Below, in pieces: positions 43,070-51,829 of a stretch of 64,000 bases of DNA. A program made the position numbers and the translations under genes. This DNA is from Paracoccus aminophilus JCM 7686 (lineage in GTDB: Bacteria > Pseudomonadota > Alphaproteobacteria > Rhodobacterales > Rhodobacteraceae), in the NCBI RefSeq assembly GCF_000444995.1, contig NC_022041.1, positions 2,979,501-3,043,500 of the forward strand, read 5' to 3'. The notes under the pieces were generated by a model, which ran no database searches, had not been told where the DNA came from, and saw only the letters and a list, made by a program, of their open reading frames with translations. How positions within the stretch are numbered: the stretch's first letter is position 1; each line of letters opens with the position of its first letter.

Positions 43070-43479
43070 GCCAATGGCGGCTGCGAGGCCGTGGATGGCG
43101 CTGAACTTCCACTGTCCGTTTTTTCGCTGTTCTCCGGTGTCGGCGTCACCGGCCCAGGCTCCCCCACAGGATCATCCGGCGGGCCATAGAGCGCGTGTCC
43201 GAGAATGGCCTGCGCCGGGACCTTGAACTCGATCAAGGGATGCCGGTCGAATGCAGCCATGACGCGCGCCTGGGCCTCGACGGCGGAAAGTCCGCCGCCA
43301 ATCAACCCGGCACGAACCGTCTCGAACAGATCGGTTGCCGCCCATTGCCCAAGGTTGATCCGGTTCAGCAAGAACTCTGGACCCGCCTCGGTCTTCTGCT
43401 GAAGCAACTCCAACTGGGCGAGCGGCAGACGGAATGCATGTTCACCACCCGGCCAAATAAGGACCAGCGCTTCCATCAC
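43066..43479 (-). CDS. Tail assembly chaperone (first frame)
   Basis: 137 residues. The main domain (1-100) includes ALVLIWPGGEHAFRLPLAQLELLQQKT, like GTA-type tail chaperones. The last 20 residues (ENSEKTDSGSSAPSTASQP) are low in complexity, as expected for the short form of a frameshifted pair. It lies between the major tail protein and the tape measure, the fixed place of these chaperones. Start ATG 43479 overlaps the tail protein stop. Confidence 0.8.
   Translation of the reverse strand: MMEALVLIWPGGEHAFRLPLAQLELLQQKTEAGPEFLLNRINLGQWAATDLFETVRAGLIGGGLSAVEAQARVMAAFDRHPLIEFKVPAQAILGHALYGPPDDPVGEPGPVTPTPENSEKTDSGSSAPSTASQPPLA
43119..43124 (-). promoter_or_regulatory. Candidate -1 ribosomal frameshift site (A6)
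   Basis: On the minus strand the first frame reads GAA AAA ACG; the six A residues let the Lys tRNA in the P site slip back by one. The new frame gives AAA AAC GGA CAG TGG AAG TTC and runs to the stop at 42920, fusing the two chaperone frames. It is a simple P-site slip, not a perfect X-XXY-YYZ heptamer, so efficiency may be low. Confidence 0.6.
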
Positions 43480-43925
43480 GGCCCCGCTTTCACGAGACGA
43501 GCAGGAACGCCGTCAAATTGAAGCTCGATCGCACAGGTGACTTTCTGACCCTTGGTGCGCTGATTGGTCAGTGTGGTCAGCAGTGCCGGCCCGACTTCAT
43601 ATTCGGTGTCACCGGGCGCTGCGTTCAAATGGCCGACGCGGATCTGTTTCGGCGCCCCAGAATAGAACCAGTCCAGCATATCGCCGTGCGACTGCTGGGC
43701 CCAGGATCCATCAGCGGACACAGAGACATCGATGCTGCGAACCGCCTTTTCGACATCGAGCGGCAGGCTTTCATCATTGCAGTCGCCCGGAACCTCCGAG
43801 GTGTCGACCTGCGCGCTCCGCGTGATCGTGACGCCGATCAGGCCGCAAATCCGCGTCCAGGCCGTGCCGTTTTCTGAGGTTTCGAGCACCATCTGCTCGA
43901 ACTTTTCTGTAATGGGCTTCGCCAT
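43476..43925 (-). CDS. Major tail tube protein
   Basis: 149 residues from ATG 43925 (GGAGAGAGACCC upstream). Beta-rich: TEKFEQMVLETSENGTAWTR near the start and VGPALLTTLTNQRTKGQKVTCAIELQ near the end fit siphovirus tail tube subunits. It precedes the chaperones and tape measure. A terminator-like hairpin lies 17 bp upstream of the start. Confidence 0.8.
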   Translation of the reverse strand: MAKPITEKFEQMVLETSENGTAWTRICGLIGVTITRSAQVDTSEVPGDCNDESLPLDVEKAVRSIDVSVSADGSWAQQSHGDMLDWFYSGAPKQIRVGHLNAAPGDTEYEVGPALLTTLTNQRTKGQKVTCAIELQFDGVPARLVKAGP

Positions 43926-43941
43926 TGGGTCTCTCTCCATG

Positions 43942-43962
43942 AAAAAGCCGCCCGAAGGCGGC
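43942..43962 (-). terminator. Terminator-like hairpin before the major tail protein
   Basis: On the minus strand GCCGCC (43962-43957), loop TTCG, GGCGGC (43952-43947) then TTTTT. It lies inside the late operon, so it may set relative amounts of head and tail transcripts or require antitermination. Confidence 0.75.
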
Positions 43963-43988
43963 ACCGGATGACAATCTCTGTAAAAGGG

Positions 43989-44195
43989 CTATTCGGCCTT
44001 TTTATTTCCTGTGCTCGAGCGGCTTGCCGAACTGCTAGCATTCGGCAGGACCTCGGTCGCACGACCCGCCGCGACCGCCGCATCAATCAGCTCGCGTGGG
44101 AAATACTGCGGCTCCGGTGACGGATAGACCGACCACCCTGCGTTGCGGATCCGGCTCGAATAGTGAAACTCACCATGGAAGATCGCCTTAGCCAT
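43989..44195 (-). CDS. Small phage structural-module protein
   Basis: 68 residues from ATG 44195: KAIFHGEFHYSSRIRNAGWS, then SPEPQYFPRELIDAAVAAG, with a Ser-rich end. It overlaps the gp10-like gene by eight bases. Function unknown; genes at this place are often head-tail joining or tail completion accessories. Confidence 0.55.
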   Translation of the reverse strand: MAKAIFHGEFHYSSRIRNAGWSVYPSPEPQYFPRELIDAAVAAGRATEVLPNASSSASRSSTGNKKAE

Positions 44196-44622
44196 TGCGC
44201 CAAGCCTCCTTGATCGCTGCGCGTACTTCCTTGCGGATTCGCTTGCGAAACTCCGCTTTCCTGGCCTTCCAAACCGGAAAGAAAAATGGCTGCGCCGGAA
44301 CGCCTGTACTGGTTCCGAACTCATGGAAGCGGGCATAAAAGGCATCGGCATTGCCGGCGTAGATCTTGATACGCAGGGTGGCATATTGATCGCCCTTGTT
44401 CTTCCCGCTGCGAATCTCATCGATCATGAACGTACCGGCGGGAACTTCGCCCCAGGTCCAGCCAATGGAATCACGCAGATCGCCTTGATCATGCGGGGCC
44501 GCTGCTTTCATGGCCGCAACGATTTCCGCCGCGCCCTCTTCCATGGCTTTTTGTGCAGCCTCTACAGCAACCGCTGGGATGTTCTTGAGCTTTGCAACAA
44601 TGCGAGGGTTGAGCCTGGCCAT
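44188..44622 (-). CDS. HK97 gp10-family head-tail joining protein
   Basis: 144 residues from ATG 44622 (MARLNPRIVAKLKN). The family features are the N-terminal basic helix, AMKAAAPHDQGDLRDSI, and ARFHEFGTSTGVPAQPFFFPVW. It helps attach tail to head. A longer upstream frame exists but the normal family start is here. Confidence 0.88.
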   Translation of the reverse strand: MARLNPRIVAKLKNIPAVAVEAAQKAMEEGAAEIVAAMKAAAPHDQGDLRDSIGWTWGEVPAGTFMIDEIRSGKNKGDQYATLRIKIYAGNADAFYARFHEFGTSTGVPAQPFFFPVWKARKAEFRKRIRKEVRAAIKEAWRNG

Positions 44623-44694
44623 TTTCTCTCCTGTAGTTGGCAGCGCTCTGCCTTCCGCTCGCGCGGCGATGGGCACGCGAACCTCAAGCAGCCC

Positions 44695-45081
44695 CTAGGC
44701 TTCAATCTCAACCTCGATCTGCAGAACGCCGTGCACGTAATCAGGATCGGGATCACCCATGACACGAACCATGCTGACCGTGACGGGATGCATGGTGACC
44801 GCGTCAATATCGGACCAACCCTGCAGGCATGCTGCAATATCATCTGTGAGGTCCTCCATCGCCCCTTTCGTGGTTCCATGCCCCCAAACGTCGATCTGCA
44901 AGGTGAGCACGCGGCCATCGATGCAATCCGCATCGTCCGACGCCCAGTGGCTTGGCCCGAGCGTCACATATGGCGAGGGCGTTACCCGCCCTGCCTGATC
45001 AAACACCCGCCCGCCCAAGTCTGGCACCGCAGCGATCATCCGGTCCATGACGATCTGACGAAGTATGCGCCCTGCCCTCAA
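44695..45081 (-). CDS. DUF3168-family tail completion protein
   Basis: 128 residues from TTG 45081, which overlaps the upstream stop and follows GGAGGCAGGGG; ATG 45048 is an alternative. Domain hallmarks: VFDQAGRVTPSPYVTLGP, LTLQIDVWGH and VTMHPVTVSMVRVMGD. Its place between head closure and gp10-like genes is standard. Confidence 0.82.
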   Translation of the reverse strand: MRAGRILRQIVMDRMIAAVPDLGGRVFDQAGRVTPSPYVTLGPSHWASDDADCIDGRVLTLQIDVWGHGTTKGAMEDLTDDIAACLQGWSDIDAVTMHPVTVSMVRVMGDPDPDYVHGVLQIEVEIEA

Positions 45082-45419
45082 CCCCCTGCCTCCACCAACA
45101 TCTCCAGAAAGCGCGGACGATTCGTCCGCCGCGGCAATTCCTTGAGATCAAAGATCCGGCCTTCCACCACCGCGCGCCAATCGGCCATGATGCGCAAGGT
45201 TTGCGCCGAGAGCCTAACGGACAAGATTGCGGGCGCTCTAGCCGAAACCCGCGCCTGCATCACCGCCTCGCTGCCGCGCAGTGGCTTGACGTGAGCACTG
45301 ACTGTGAACTGGTCTTCCCAGCCCTGAACCAATTTACCGTCGCGATCCCGACTTTCGACGGGCGACTGGAAAACGACCGTGTCGCGTCGACGCCCCGACC
45401 TGAGATGATCCTCGCTCAC
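45078..45419 (-). CDS. Head closure protein (SPP1 gp16-like)
   Basis: 113 residues from GTG 45419, overlapping the connector stop (GTGA). Beta-rich core: RDTVVFQSPVESRDRDGKLV, WEDQFTVSAHVKPLRGSE and DWRAVVEGRIFDLKELPR. This is the phage head-tail adaptor pattern. Confidence 0.8.
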   Translation of the reverse strand: MSEDHLRSGRRRDTVVFQSPVESRDRDGKLVQGWEDQFTVSAHVKPLRGSEAVMQARVSARAPAILSVRLSAQTLRIMADWRAVVEGRIFDLKELPRRTNRPRFLEMLVEAGG

Positions 45420-45955
45420 CACGCCCCCCGCCGATGATTGCTCAAGAGACCGTCGACCACCGTCCAAGCGGGGCGAGCCTCGTTTTCACGATCCCAATCC
45501 GCATTGCCGACGAGGAGCAGGATCGCGTGCTTAACGTCATCGGGAGTCGCGTCGCCAAAGGTGCCCGTAATGCTAATACGCGAGCCTTGCTGGATATGCG
45601 GCCATACCGCCCCATGATTCAGCACAATCTTCGGATCAAGCCCATCGGCACGAATGGCAAATACACCTTGATCCAAGACCTGAGCCTCACCGGCGGGATC
45701 GACGAAGGCAATTTCCGTAATGGACAGCAAAGGGGCGGCCGGAACGCGTGCAAAATCCGCAAAGCTGTCGCATCCCCATGTCATGAGATGCGCGGCAAAG
45801 GACCTGTTGCAATAGGCCTCGACATGCGCCCGTGCCGCAGACACAAGAAAGCCGATCTCGGAGGTCAACTCATCCTCGTTGACACCGAGATAGTCTGCGA
45901 CGATCTCTGGTGCCACGGCCTCCGCCGTCACCTCATCGGAAACCGGATACCACAT
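45416..45955 (-). CDS. Head-tail connector protein (HK97 gp6-like)
   Basis: 179 residues. The sequence VADYLGVNEDELTSEIGFLVSAARAHVEAYCNRSF is the typical N-terminal helix of gp6-like connectors, and TPDDVKHAILLLVGNADWDREN is the closing helix. It forms the ring below the portal. Confidence 0.85.
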   Translation of the reverse strand: MWYPVSDEVTAEAVAPEIVADYLGVNEDELTSEIGFLVSAARAHVEAYCNRSFAAHLMTWGCDSFADFARVPAAPLLSITEIAFVDPAGEAQVLDQGVFAIRADGLDPKIVLNHGAVWPHIQQGSRISITGTFGDATPDDVKHAILLLVGNADWDRENEARPAWTVVDGLLSNHRRGAW

Positions 45956-45957
45956 GA

Positions 45958-46140
45958 TCAGGCTTTCGCGCGCTTTTCTGACGCAGGCTTCTTGGTCGCG
46001 GTCTCGACCGCCGGATCCATCGCAACGGCAAAGCCGGCCGCAATCAACCGCAAACCCTCAGCTTTGGGAAAGTCGTGCTCATCTCCCGGCGCAAGATTGT
46101 ATTCTGGCCCGCTCAGTCCGGTCAGCATTTTGACTCTCAT
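45958..46140 (-). CDS. Small capsid-module protein
   Basis: 60 residues from ATG 46140 (GGAGG five bases upstream; ATG 46143 is also possible). MRVKMLTGLSGPEYNLAPGD then HDFPKAEGLRLIAAGFAVAM, with a Lys/Ala-rich tail. Such short proteins often follow the capsid gene in HK97-like phages; role unknown. Confidence 0.65.
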   Translation of the reverse strand: MRVKMLTGLSGPEYNLAPGDEHDFPKAEGLRLIAAGFAVAMDPAVETATKKPASEKRAKA

Positions 46141-46159
46141 CATGCCCTCCAATGAAAAT

Positions 46160-46179
46160 GGCGGGGCCCGAACCCCGCC
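46160..46179 (-). terminator. Hairpin after the capsid gene
   Basis: On the minus strand GGCGGGG (46179-46173), loop TTCGGG, CCCCGCC (46166-46160) then ATTTTCATT. It probably limits read-through so that capsid mRNA is more abundant, or stabilises its 3' end. Confidence 0.65.
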
Positions 46180-46187
46180 AGATTGAC

Positions 46188-47453
46188 TTATGCCGCCGTG
46201 ATCAGGTGCTTGACCGCAGCGGTGTCGCCGAGCTCGCCATCAAACCGGATCAGACCAGCCATGCCGAGATCGGGCCAGAAGCGCTCGCGCAGAACGCCGA
46301 TCACCGGCTGCCCGACCTTGCGCACGAAATACTTGCCGAAATCGCCGAAGATCATCGGCTTCGACGCAGCCTCCAGCCCGGCCATCGCCTGGTTGATGCT
46401 GTAACGGTAGCCGAGCAAGGTACCGGGGATGCCGTTCTGGATATCGCCACTGCTCCAGATGTAGCGCCCCTCGCCATCCTTCAGCTTGCGGATCGCCGCC
46501 AGCGTCAGGTCGTTGAACATGAAACGCACCTTCGGCGACTGGCGATAAGCCGGATTGACCGAATGGATGAGGTCGATGATTTCATCCACCGTGATGGCGG
46601 CTGCCGCGGCGGCCGTCTTGCCGAGGGACGAGGCGGTGACGATGCCGTTCGGATCGCCCACCCCGTCGCCGACAGTGAGCTCGCGGTTGGCAATGCGGCC
46701 GAGGCGCTCACCGAGCAGCTCGCCCAAAAGGCTCTCGAAATTGAAGATGCTGTCCTGTCCCAGCTCCATGGACCAGCGCACGAATTCGGTATCATAGACA
46801 TAGGCGTCCAGCGACTTCTGCCCGAAGGTGACATCCTTGCCGCCGTCATCGGTCAGGGCCGCGCCTTCGGTGTGCTTTTCGGCTGTTACCGCCGTATCGT
46901 CCACCGTCGGGATCTTCACGGGATTGCCCGAGGCCGTGACCATCGTGGTGGTGATATCCTCGTCATACATCGGCCCCCATGCCGCCATCGATTTGATGAT
47001 CTGGTTTGCCAGCTCGGTCGGAACGGTAAAACCACCCGCAGTGGTCGTGCCGGTGTTTTGCGCGCGCATTTCCTGGGCGCCCGCCTTCAGAACCGCGCGC
47101 TCTTCCGCATTGAGTTCGCCCAGATCGGCACCATGGGTGACGAACTTGTGGAAGACCTCGCGGTATTCCAGCTTGTCGCCACCGTCCTGACCTCGGCCTT
47201 CACCACCGGAAATCGGACGCTGGCGCGAGCGCTGTTCGTCTTCAGCATCCGCCGCGCGCTTTTCCGCATCGACCATACGCTGCTCGCGCTGGATCTGGCC
47301 TTCGACCTTGTCGAAGTCGGCCATGATCGTGTCGTGGCGCTGATCCAGTTCAGCGGCACGGCTCTCATCGGTGTTCTTGGTGATTTCATCCAGCGCGGCG
47401 CGGGCGTCGGTCACAAGCTTATTGCGCTTTTCGATCAGGTCTTTGAGGGCCAT
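46188..47453 (-). CDS. Major capsid protein, HK97 fold
   Basis: 421 residues. The first 80 are a charged coiled coil (LIEKRNKLVTDARAALDEI and on), the delta/scaffold domain expected to be removed by the prohead protease. The HK97 core begins near 105-140 (TTTAGGFTVPTELANQII) and ends FWPDLGMAGLIRFDGELGD. A GAAGGAAGCCAAG site precedes ATG 47453. Confidence 0.93.
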   Translation of the reverse strand: MALKDLIEKRNKLVTDARAALDEITKNTDESRAAELDQRHDTIMADFDKVEGQIQREQRMVDAEKRAADAEDEQRSRQRPISGGEGRGQDGGDKLEYREVFHKFVTHGADLGELNAEERAVLKAGAQEMRAQNTGTTTAGGFTVPTELANQIIKSMAAWGPMYDEDITTTMVTASGNPVKIPTVDDTAVTAEKHTEGAALTDDGGKDVTFGQKSLDAYVYDTEFVRWSMELGQDSIFNFESLLGELLGERLGRIANRELTVGDGVGDPNGIVTASSLGKTAAAAAAITVDEIIDLIHSVNPAYRQSPKVRFMFNDLTLAAIRKLKDGEGRYIWSSGDIQNGIPGTLLGYRYSINQAMAGLEAASKPMIFGDFGKYFVRKVGQPVIGVLRERFWPDLGMAGLIRFDGELGDTAAVKHLITAA

Positions 47454-47545
47454 CTTGGCTTCCTTCTATGTGAGAACGCACAAAATCCGCCTGAAGCGGG
47501 TCAAAGGCAGGTACGCGCTGCCGACTCCGGAAAGACCGGGTGATT

Positions 47546-48151
47546 TCAGAGGATGCCGCGGAAACGCGCCTCGGCATTGGCGCGCCGCGCCGAAACTCGG
47601 CGCTCGGCGGCGGTGAAGTTCTGGGCCCGACGCTCTTTGCGGGCCGCGTCCAGCGAACGCATAGCGATCGAGGTGCCGTCATAGGCGGGCTCGGAGACGA
47701 TGCTGACCTCGCGCAGCTCGACCTCATGGATCGTGCGCTTGGGCGTCTCGCCGGTTTCATCCCACTCTTCGCGCGTCACGCGGAAGCCGAAGGACATGCC
47801 GCGGATGTCGCCGCGTTCGATCAGGGTGCGCACGTCGCGACCGTCCGACGTGTCGGGCAGATCGATCTCGACCGCGAGGCCTTTGGCATCTTCGCTCAGG
47901 CGCAGCGTTCCGCTGGTCGAGCGGCCGAGAATGCGGCCACGGTCATGGTCAAAATAGGCCAGAACATCCGCCACCTGAAGCGTCTTGGTGAAGGCTCCGC
48001 GCGCCAGAACCTCGTCGAAATACCCGCCAATGCTGGTCACCTCGCCGAAGACGGCAGCGTAGCCGCCGACCGTCATCTTGCCGTCGGCATCCGCGCGGCG
48101 CTCGACCGGCAGGATGACGGAGCGCTTTTCGTCGTCAGGTTTTGTCGGCAT
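47546..48151 (-). CDS. Prohead protease, HK97 family
   Basis: 201 residues from ATG 48151, which follows GGAGAGG. Family motifs are GGYAAVFGEVTSIGGYFDEV, LAYFDHDRGRILGR (catalytic His in FDHD) and IRGMSFGFRVTREEW with the Ser. It matures the capsid protein's delta domain. It overlaps the portal gene by 17 bases; longer frames upstream are within portal coding sequence. Confidence 0.9.
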   Translation of the reverse strand: MPTKPDDEKRSVILPVERRADADGKMTVGGYAAVFGEVTSIGGYFDEVLARGAFTKTLQVADVLAYFDHDRGRILGRSTSGTLRLSEDAKGLAVEIDLPDTSDGRDVRTLIERGDIRGMSFGFRVTREEWDETGETPKRTIHEVELREVSIVSEPAYDGTSIAMRSLDAARKERRAQNFTAAERRVSARRANAEARFRGIL

Positions 48152-49424
48152 CGACCTCTCCATCATCGGCTTGGGATTCGCTCGGCGCTTCTGGCGGCGG
48201 CACGCCAGCGCCATTGGCGGCACTCCCTAAAACCACGGTTGCGCCCTGCACCAACAATTCGTCAGCCGCCGGATTGCTGTGGCGGGGCCGGTTTTCCAGC
48301 TCGCGCGCTTCGTTCGGGGTCAGCTGACCGGTCTGGATGCCGCGGGCAATGCCCTCGATCCGGGTTTTGAAATCGCCGCGCATCAGGCCGGCGAGATTAT
48401 GCTCGACATAGCGACCGCCAACCTCGTGCCTCGACTTGCGCCCGAACAGCTTCAGATTGGCCTCGCCCTCGAAGGCCTTCACCCATTGGCTCAGCAAGTG
48501 TTTGATCAGGCTGAGGTCTTGCTGTTCGACATTTGCGCGGATGCCGTGGCTGAGATCATGCAAGAATACCGGCGGCAATTGCCACACTCGCGAGAACTCC
48601 TGGATCTGGAACAGGCGCGCCTCGGTCATCTGGCCTTTGGCCGGATCGAAACCGACCTGCTTCAGCTCATGGCCGGGCGGGATCGGGAACACGGGCTTTT
48701 GCGAGGACTTCGCCGCGTCAATGGCGCGCGTCATGTCGGCCATGGCCCGCTTGAGCCCATCAGCGCCCTGCGGCAACGGCCCCGACAGAGCCAAAGGCGG
48801 CACCCCGCCACCGGCGAAGAAATTGCTACCGTAATCGCCCATGGCCAACGCGAGCTGGATTGCCTTGCGTGCCTTGTTGATCGGGCCGTCATGGCCGATC
48901 ATGTCTTCCTTGAGCATGAAAGGCACGTCAATCACATCGGCCGCCGGATACCGCTTGCCGTCGAAGGTATAGACCAGCCGCATGTTGACGCGCTTGACGC
49001 TGACCTTGCGCGGATCCATCGGCCAGATCCCGACGACCTCGTCGCCCTTACGCTCAATCCAAGCCAGCCCACGGCCGCCGGTGAATACCTGCTGCCAGAA
49101 ATACTGGCGCATCTTGAACCCGTCCATTTCCTCGTTCGGAAACTCGCTGATGGTCAGCGCGGTATCGCCGCTCAGGCGCTCGGCACCCTCTGCCGTGCGG
49201 CGGAAGGCATGGAGCGGAATCGCCGCCAAGGTGCGCGACAGAAAGGCCACGGCGCAGAAAACGGCTGGCACGGTCAAGGCGTTGCTGATCGTCACATGGG
49301 GCAGCGCCACCTTCTCGATCCCGAAGAACGAAAGGATATTGTCGGAACTGAGCGCCACGCTCGGGCTCTCTACCGTGGCGGAACGCGTCTCCGCGCGCCG
49401 CACTTCCAAGCCAAGAATGTTCAT
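48135..49424 (-). CDS. Portal protein, HK97 family
   Basis: 429 residues from ATG 49424 (ATGA overlap with the terminase stop). Conserved segments: VPAVFCAVAFLSRTLAAIPLHAFRR, FTGGRGLAWIERKGDEV, FAGGGVPPLALSGP and LPPVFLHDLSHG. The dodecameric portal is the DNA entrance of the head. Confidence 0.92.
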   Translation of the reverse strand: MNILGLEVRRAETRSATVESPSVALSSDNILSFFGIEKVALPHVTISNALTVPAVFCAVAFLSRTLAAIPLHAFRRTAEGAERLSGDTALTISEFPNEEMDGFKMRQYFWQQVFTGGRGLAWIERKGDEVVGIWPMDPRKVSVKRVNMRLVYTFDGKRYPAADVIDVPFMLKEDMIGHDGPINKARKAIQLALAMGDYGSNFFAGGGVPPLALSGPLPQGADGLKRAMADMTRAIDAAKSSQKPVFPIPPGHELKQVGFDPAKGQMTEARLFQIQEFSRVWQLPPVFLHDLSHGIRANVEQQDLSLIKHLLSQWVKAFEGEANLKLFGRKSRHEVGGRYVEHNLAGLMRGDFKTRIEGIARGIQTGQLTPNEARELENRPRHSNPAADELLVQGATVVLGSAANGAGVPPPEAPSESQADDGEVDADKT

Positions 49425-51187
49425 GGTCCCACCAAACTGAATTCGGGATCGTCCCAAGGGGAGACGACCGTCTCTTCCTCATCGGGATATTCGATTGCCC
49501 AGAGCGCGTTGATCAAAGCGACGACGCCATCGATCTTGTCTTCGGGGTTAGCCCTGGTCGGGAAAATGTAATCACCGCCCAGAACCCGCTTTTGCAGGAC
49601 GTTGCCTGCCATCCATTCCAGCACCGGATCTCCATCCGTTACCAACCGGCCATCATCGACGGCGGAGATGAGCCGGTTGAACGGCTCATGCATGTTCTTG
49701 GCCTTAGTTTGGAGCTCGATGCAGGTCAGACCCTTCGCCTCGAATGTCGCCACCATCTGGTGAGCGAACTGCGGGTCGTAGATGACTTGTTGGACATTGA
49801 GATTGAGCAGCGGAAAGTCGAACTCATCCGAGGCCACTCCTATCAGCGCTAAAACATAGGCTTGCACCATATTCAGATCCAGCTCGCCCGCTTCCGGCGT
49901 GGTCAGGATCCTACCTTCTTCGGCCCAAGCCAGAAGTTGCTCGTTGCCGGGGGCTTCGATCACGGCCCGATTGAGGAAATGGCGCGCGAAAGCATAGAGC
50001 TTACGGCCTCGCAAAAACACGACGACGACATCTGCGAAGTCCTGCCGCGTCGCGAGATCGATGCCGACAAAGCAAGGCTCACCGGCGAAATCCGCGATCG
50101 AGAGCGCGGGATCGAACGCGGCCCGCCACCTGGTAAGATCCAGCGCCGATGCGCCGACGCTCGTCCAGATGTCGAGGTGCTTGCGCAGGAACTCTCCCAT
50201 CGCGACGGGAGATGCGCTGGCCTTGGTCCATTGCCGCTGCATGTACTCCAGACTTTTCGCACGGCCTAGGCCCGGATTCGCTTTCGCCCAGGTCAGAGGA
50301 TCGCCCGGATCGTCGCCCTCGTCGGCCTCGTAAATCAGCCCGAAATACTCCTCGTCCACCTGTGTGCGGTTGAGAATTCGCGTCAGATAGGTCCGCTGCT
50401 CGTAACAGACGCCGGCGGTGTTGCTGCCCGCCGTGGTGATTGCGATCAGCAAAGGCTGTTCGCGCGCGCCAAGCGCCGAATCCATCGAATCCCAGACATC
50501 GCGGTTTTGATGCTCGTGCAGCTCGTCGACGATCGCGCAATGCGGGTTCTTGCCGTCCTGCGATTTGGTCTGCGCCGCGACAGGCCGAAAGACCGCGGCC
50601 TCATCCGTCGTTTTGATCCGGTGTTGTTCAACCGTGAGGCCGAGCGCCTCGACGGCGGGCTTTCCTTCCACCTCGGCACGCAAAATCATGTTGCGCGCCG
50701 ATTCGAAGACGATGCGGGCCTGATCGCTCGAGCTCGCTGCGGAATAGACCTCTGCCCCCGGCTCGCCGTCCACGATCAGAAAATAGAGCCCCATTGCCGA
50801 CAGCAGGGTCGATTTACCCTGCTTGCGCGGAACCTCGACATATGCCGTCTTGAAGCGGCGCATCCCCGTTGTGGCATGAACCCAGCCCGCAATATTGGCG
50901 ATGAGAAAGCACTGCCAATCGTCGAGCCGCACCAACTCGCGCCGCGCTGCCCATCGCCCTTTGATATGCGGCATGGCCTCGATGAAGGCCGCCATGTGCT
51001 CGGCCGCGTCCGGATCGAAGACATAGGGAAAGTCCGATGTGCATTGCCGATCGAGATCATCAAGGAAGCGCTGGCATGCCTGTATCACCTTGCGACACGA
51101 CGGCAGATCCCCGGAAACGACCAGATCGGCATAGGCAACCGCGCGATCCGTGCAGGACCATGCGATCGACGCAGCACCGTCAGCCAC
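49421..51187 (-). CDS. Terminase large subunit
   Basis: 588 residues. ATPase domain with Walker A VPRKQGKST (119-127) and Walker B CAIVDELHE (Asp221-Glu222), then a nuclease domain starting CFVGIDLATRQDFADVVVVF with the first metal-binding Asp. HK97/P27-type motor. Start overlaps the small terminase stop by eight bases. Confidence 0.95.
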   Translation of the reverse strand: MADGAASIAWSCTDRAVAYADLVVSGDLPSCRKVIQACQRFLDDLDRQCTSDFPYVFDPDAAEHMAAFIEAMPHIKGRWAARRELVRLDDWQCFLIANIAGWVHATTGMRRFKTAYVEVPRKQGKSTLLSAMGLYFLIVDGEPGAEVYSAASSSDQARIVFESARNMILRAEVEGKPAVEALGLTVEQHRIKTTDEAAVFRPVAAQTKSQDGKNPHCAIVDELHEHQNRDVWDSMDSALGAREQPLLIAITTAGSNTAGVCYEQRTYLTRILNRTQVDEEYFGLIYEADEGDDPGDPLTWAKANPGLGRAKSLEYMQRQWTKASASPVAMGEFLRKHLDIWTSVGASALDLTRWRAAFDPALSIADFAGEPCFVGIDLATRQDFADVVVVFLRGRKLYAFARHFLNRAVIEAPGNEQLLAWAEEGRILTTPEAGELDLNMVQAYVLALIGVASDEFDFPLLNLNVQQVIYDPQFAHQMVATFEAKGLTCIELQTKAKNMHEPFNRLISAVDDGRLVTDGDPVLEWMAGNVLQKRVLGGDYIFPTRANPEDKIDGVVALINALWAIEYPDEEETVVSPWDDPEFSLVGP

Positions 51188-51629
51188 CCACCGGCCTCCG
51201 GCGCGGACGGAACGGCGTCACCGCCCCAACCGGATCGACAGGCGCCGATGTCGCCTTCTCGGCGCCGGTCAGGAGGCTCATGAAGGAGGCCTGCTCCGAG
51301 CCGAGGCCCTCCTTGCGCGACGCCGGCGTGAAGAAAAGCTCGCGCTCAAGTGGCGTGAGCACCTTGTCCAGATAGGCGAGGCGCTGGACCTTCGGCGAAC
51401 CGAAACCCTTCTCATCCTCTCCGTCATCGGTTTCCAGATCGAAGTTGATATCGTCCCATTTGAGACGGTGCACGGCATATCGCTGGACCTGCAACCATAC
51501 CGCCTCGTCGAACGTTCCGTCGCGCAGCAGGACCGAAGCGAGAGAGCGGACAATCTCCATATGGCGTTCGGTGAAATAGTCCGGCACCGGCGGAAGCCGA
51601 GCAAGGATGTCATCCAGCTTGATTGTCAT
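51180..51629 (-). CDS. Terminase small subunit (P27-like)
   Basis: 149 residues. N-terminal helices (ILARLPPVPDYFTERHMEIVRSLASVLLR) and a C-terminal LDKVLTPLERELFFTPASRKEG resemble P27-type small terminases that recognise the packaging site. The 200 bp upstream form a probable packaging region. Confidence 0.8.
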   Translation of the reverse strand: MTIKLDDILARLPPVPDYFTERHMEIVRSLASVLLRDGTFDEAVWLQVQRYAVHRLKWDDINFDLETDDGEDEKGFGSPKVQRLAYLDKVLTPLERELFFTPASRKEGLGSEQASFMSLLTGAEKATSAPVDPVGAVTPFRPRRRPVGG

Positions 51630-51829
51630 GACTAACTCTTGTTACCCCCCCCCTCAAAAATTGGCGCGCGAAAGAATTTACCCACCGCCGCCGGTCCTCC
51701 TGTGTTTCGGCCAGGTTTCCGCCCCTCCCCCTCCCTTTTGGCCCCAAAACGCCAATTTTGCCTGTTTTTTGGGCATTTTTTGGCGAAATCGGCCAAAATC
51801 GAGCCATCCGTGGCTACAATCGTGAAGGA
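51630..51829. other. Candidate cos/packaging region
   Basis: Between the small terminase and the HNH-kinase gene lie 200 bp without a gene, unusual in this compact genome. They contain a C8 run (51647-51654), several GCCAA/TTGGC units with A or T tracts (GGCCCCAAAACGCCAA near 51741, TTTTTTGGCGAAATCGGCC near 51777) and a strongly skewed pyrimidine strand. Such short phased repeats next to terS and an HNH gene are expected at a cos site. The cut site itself cannot be read from one sequence. Confidence 0.5.
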
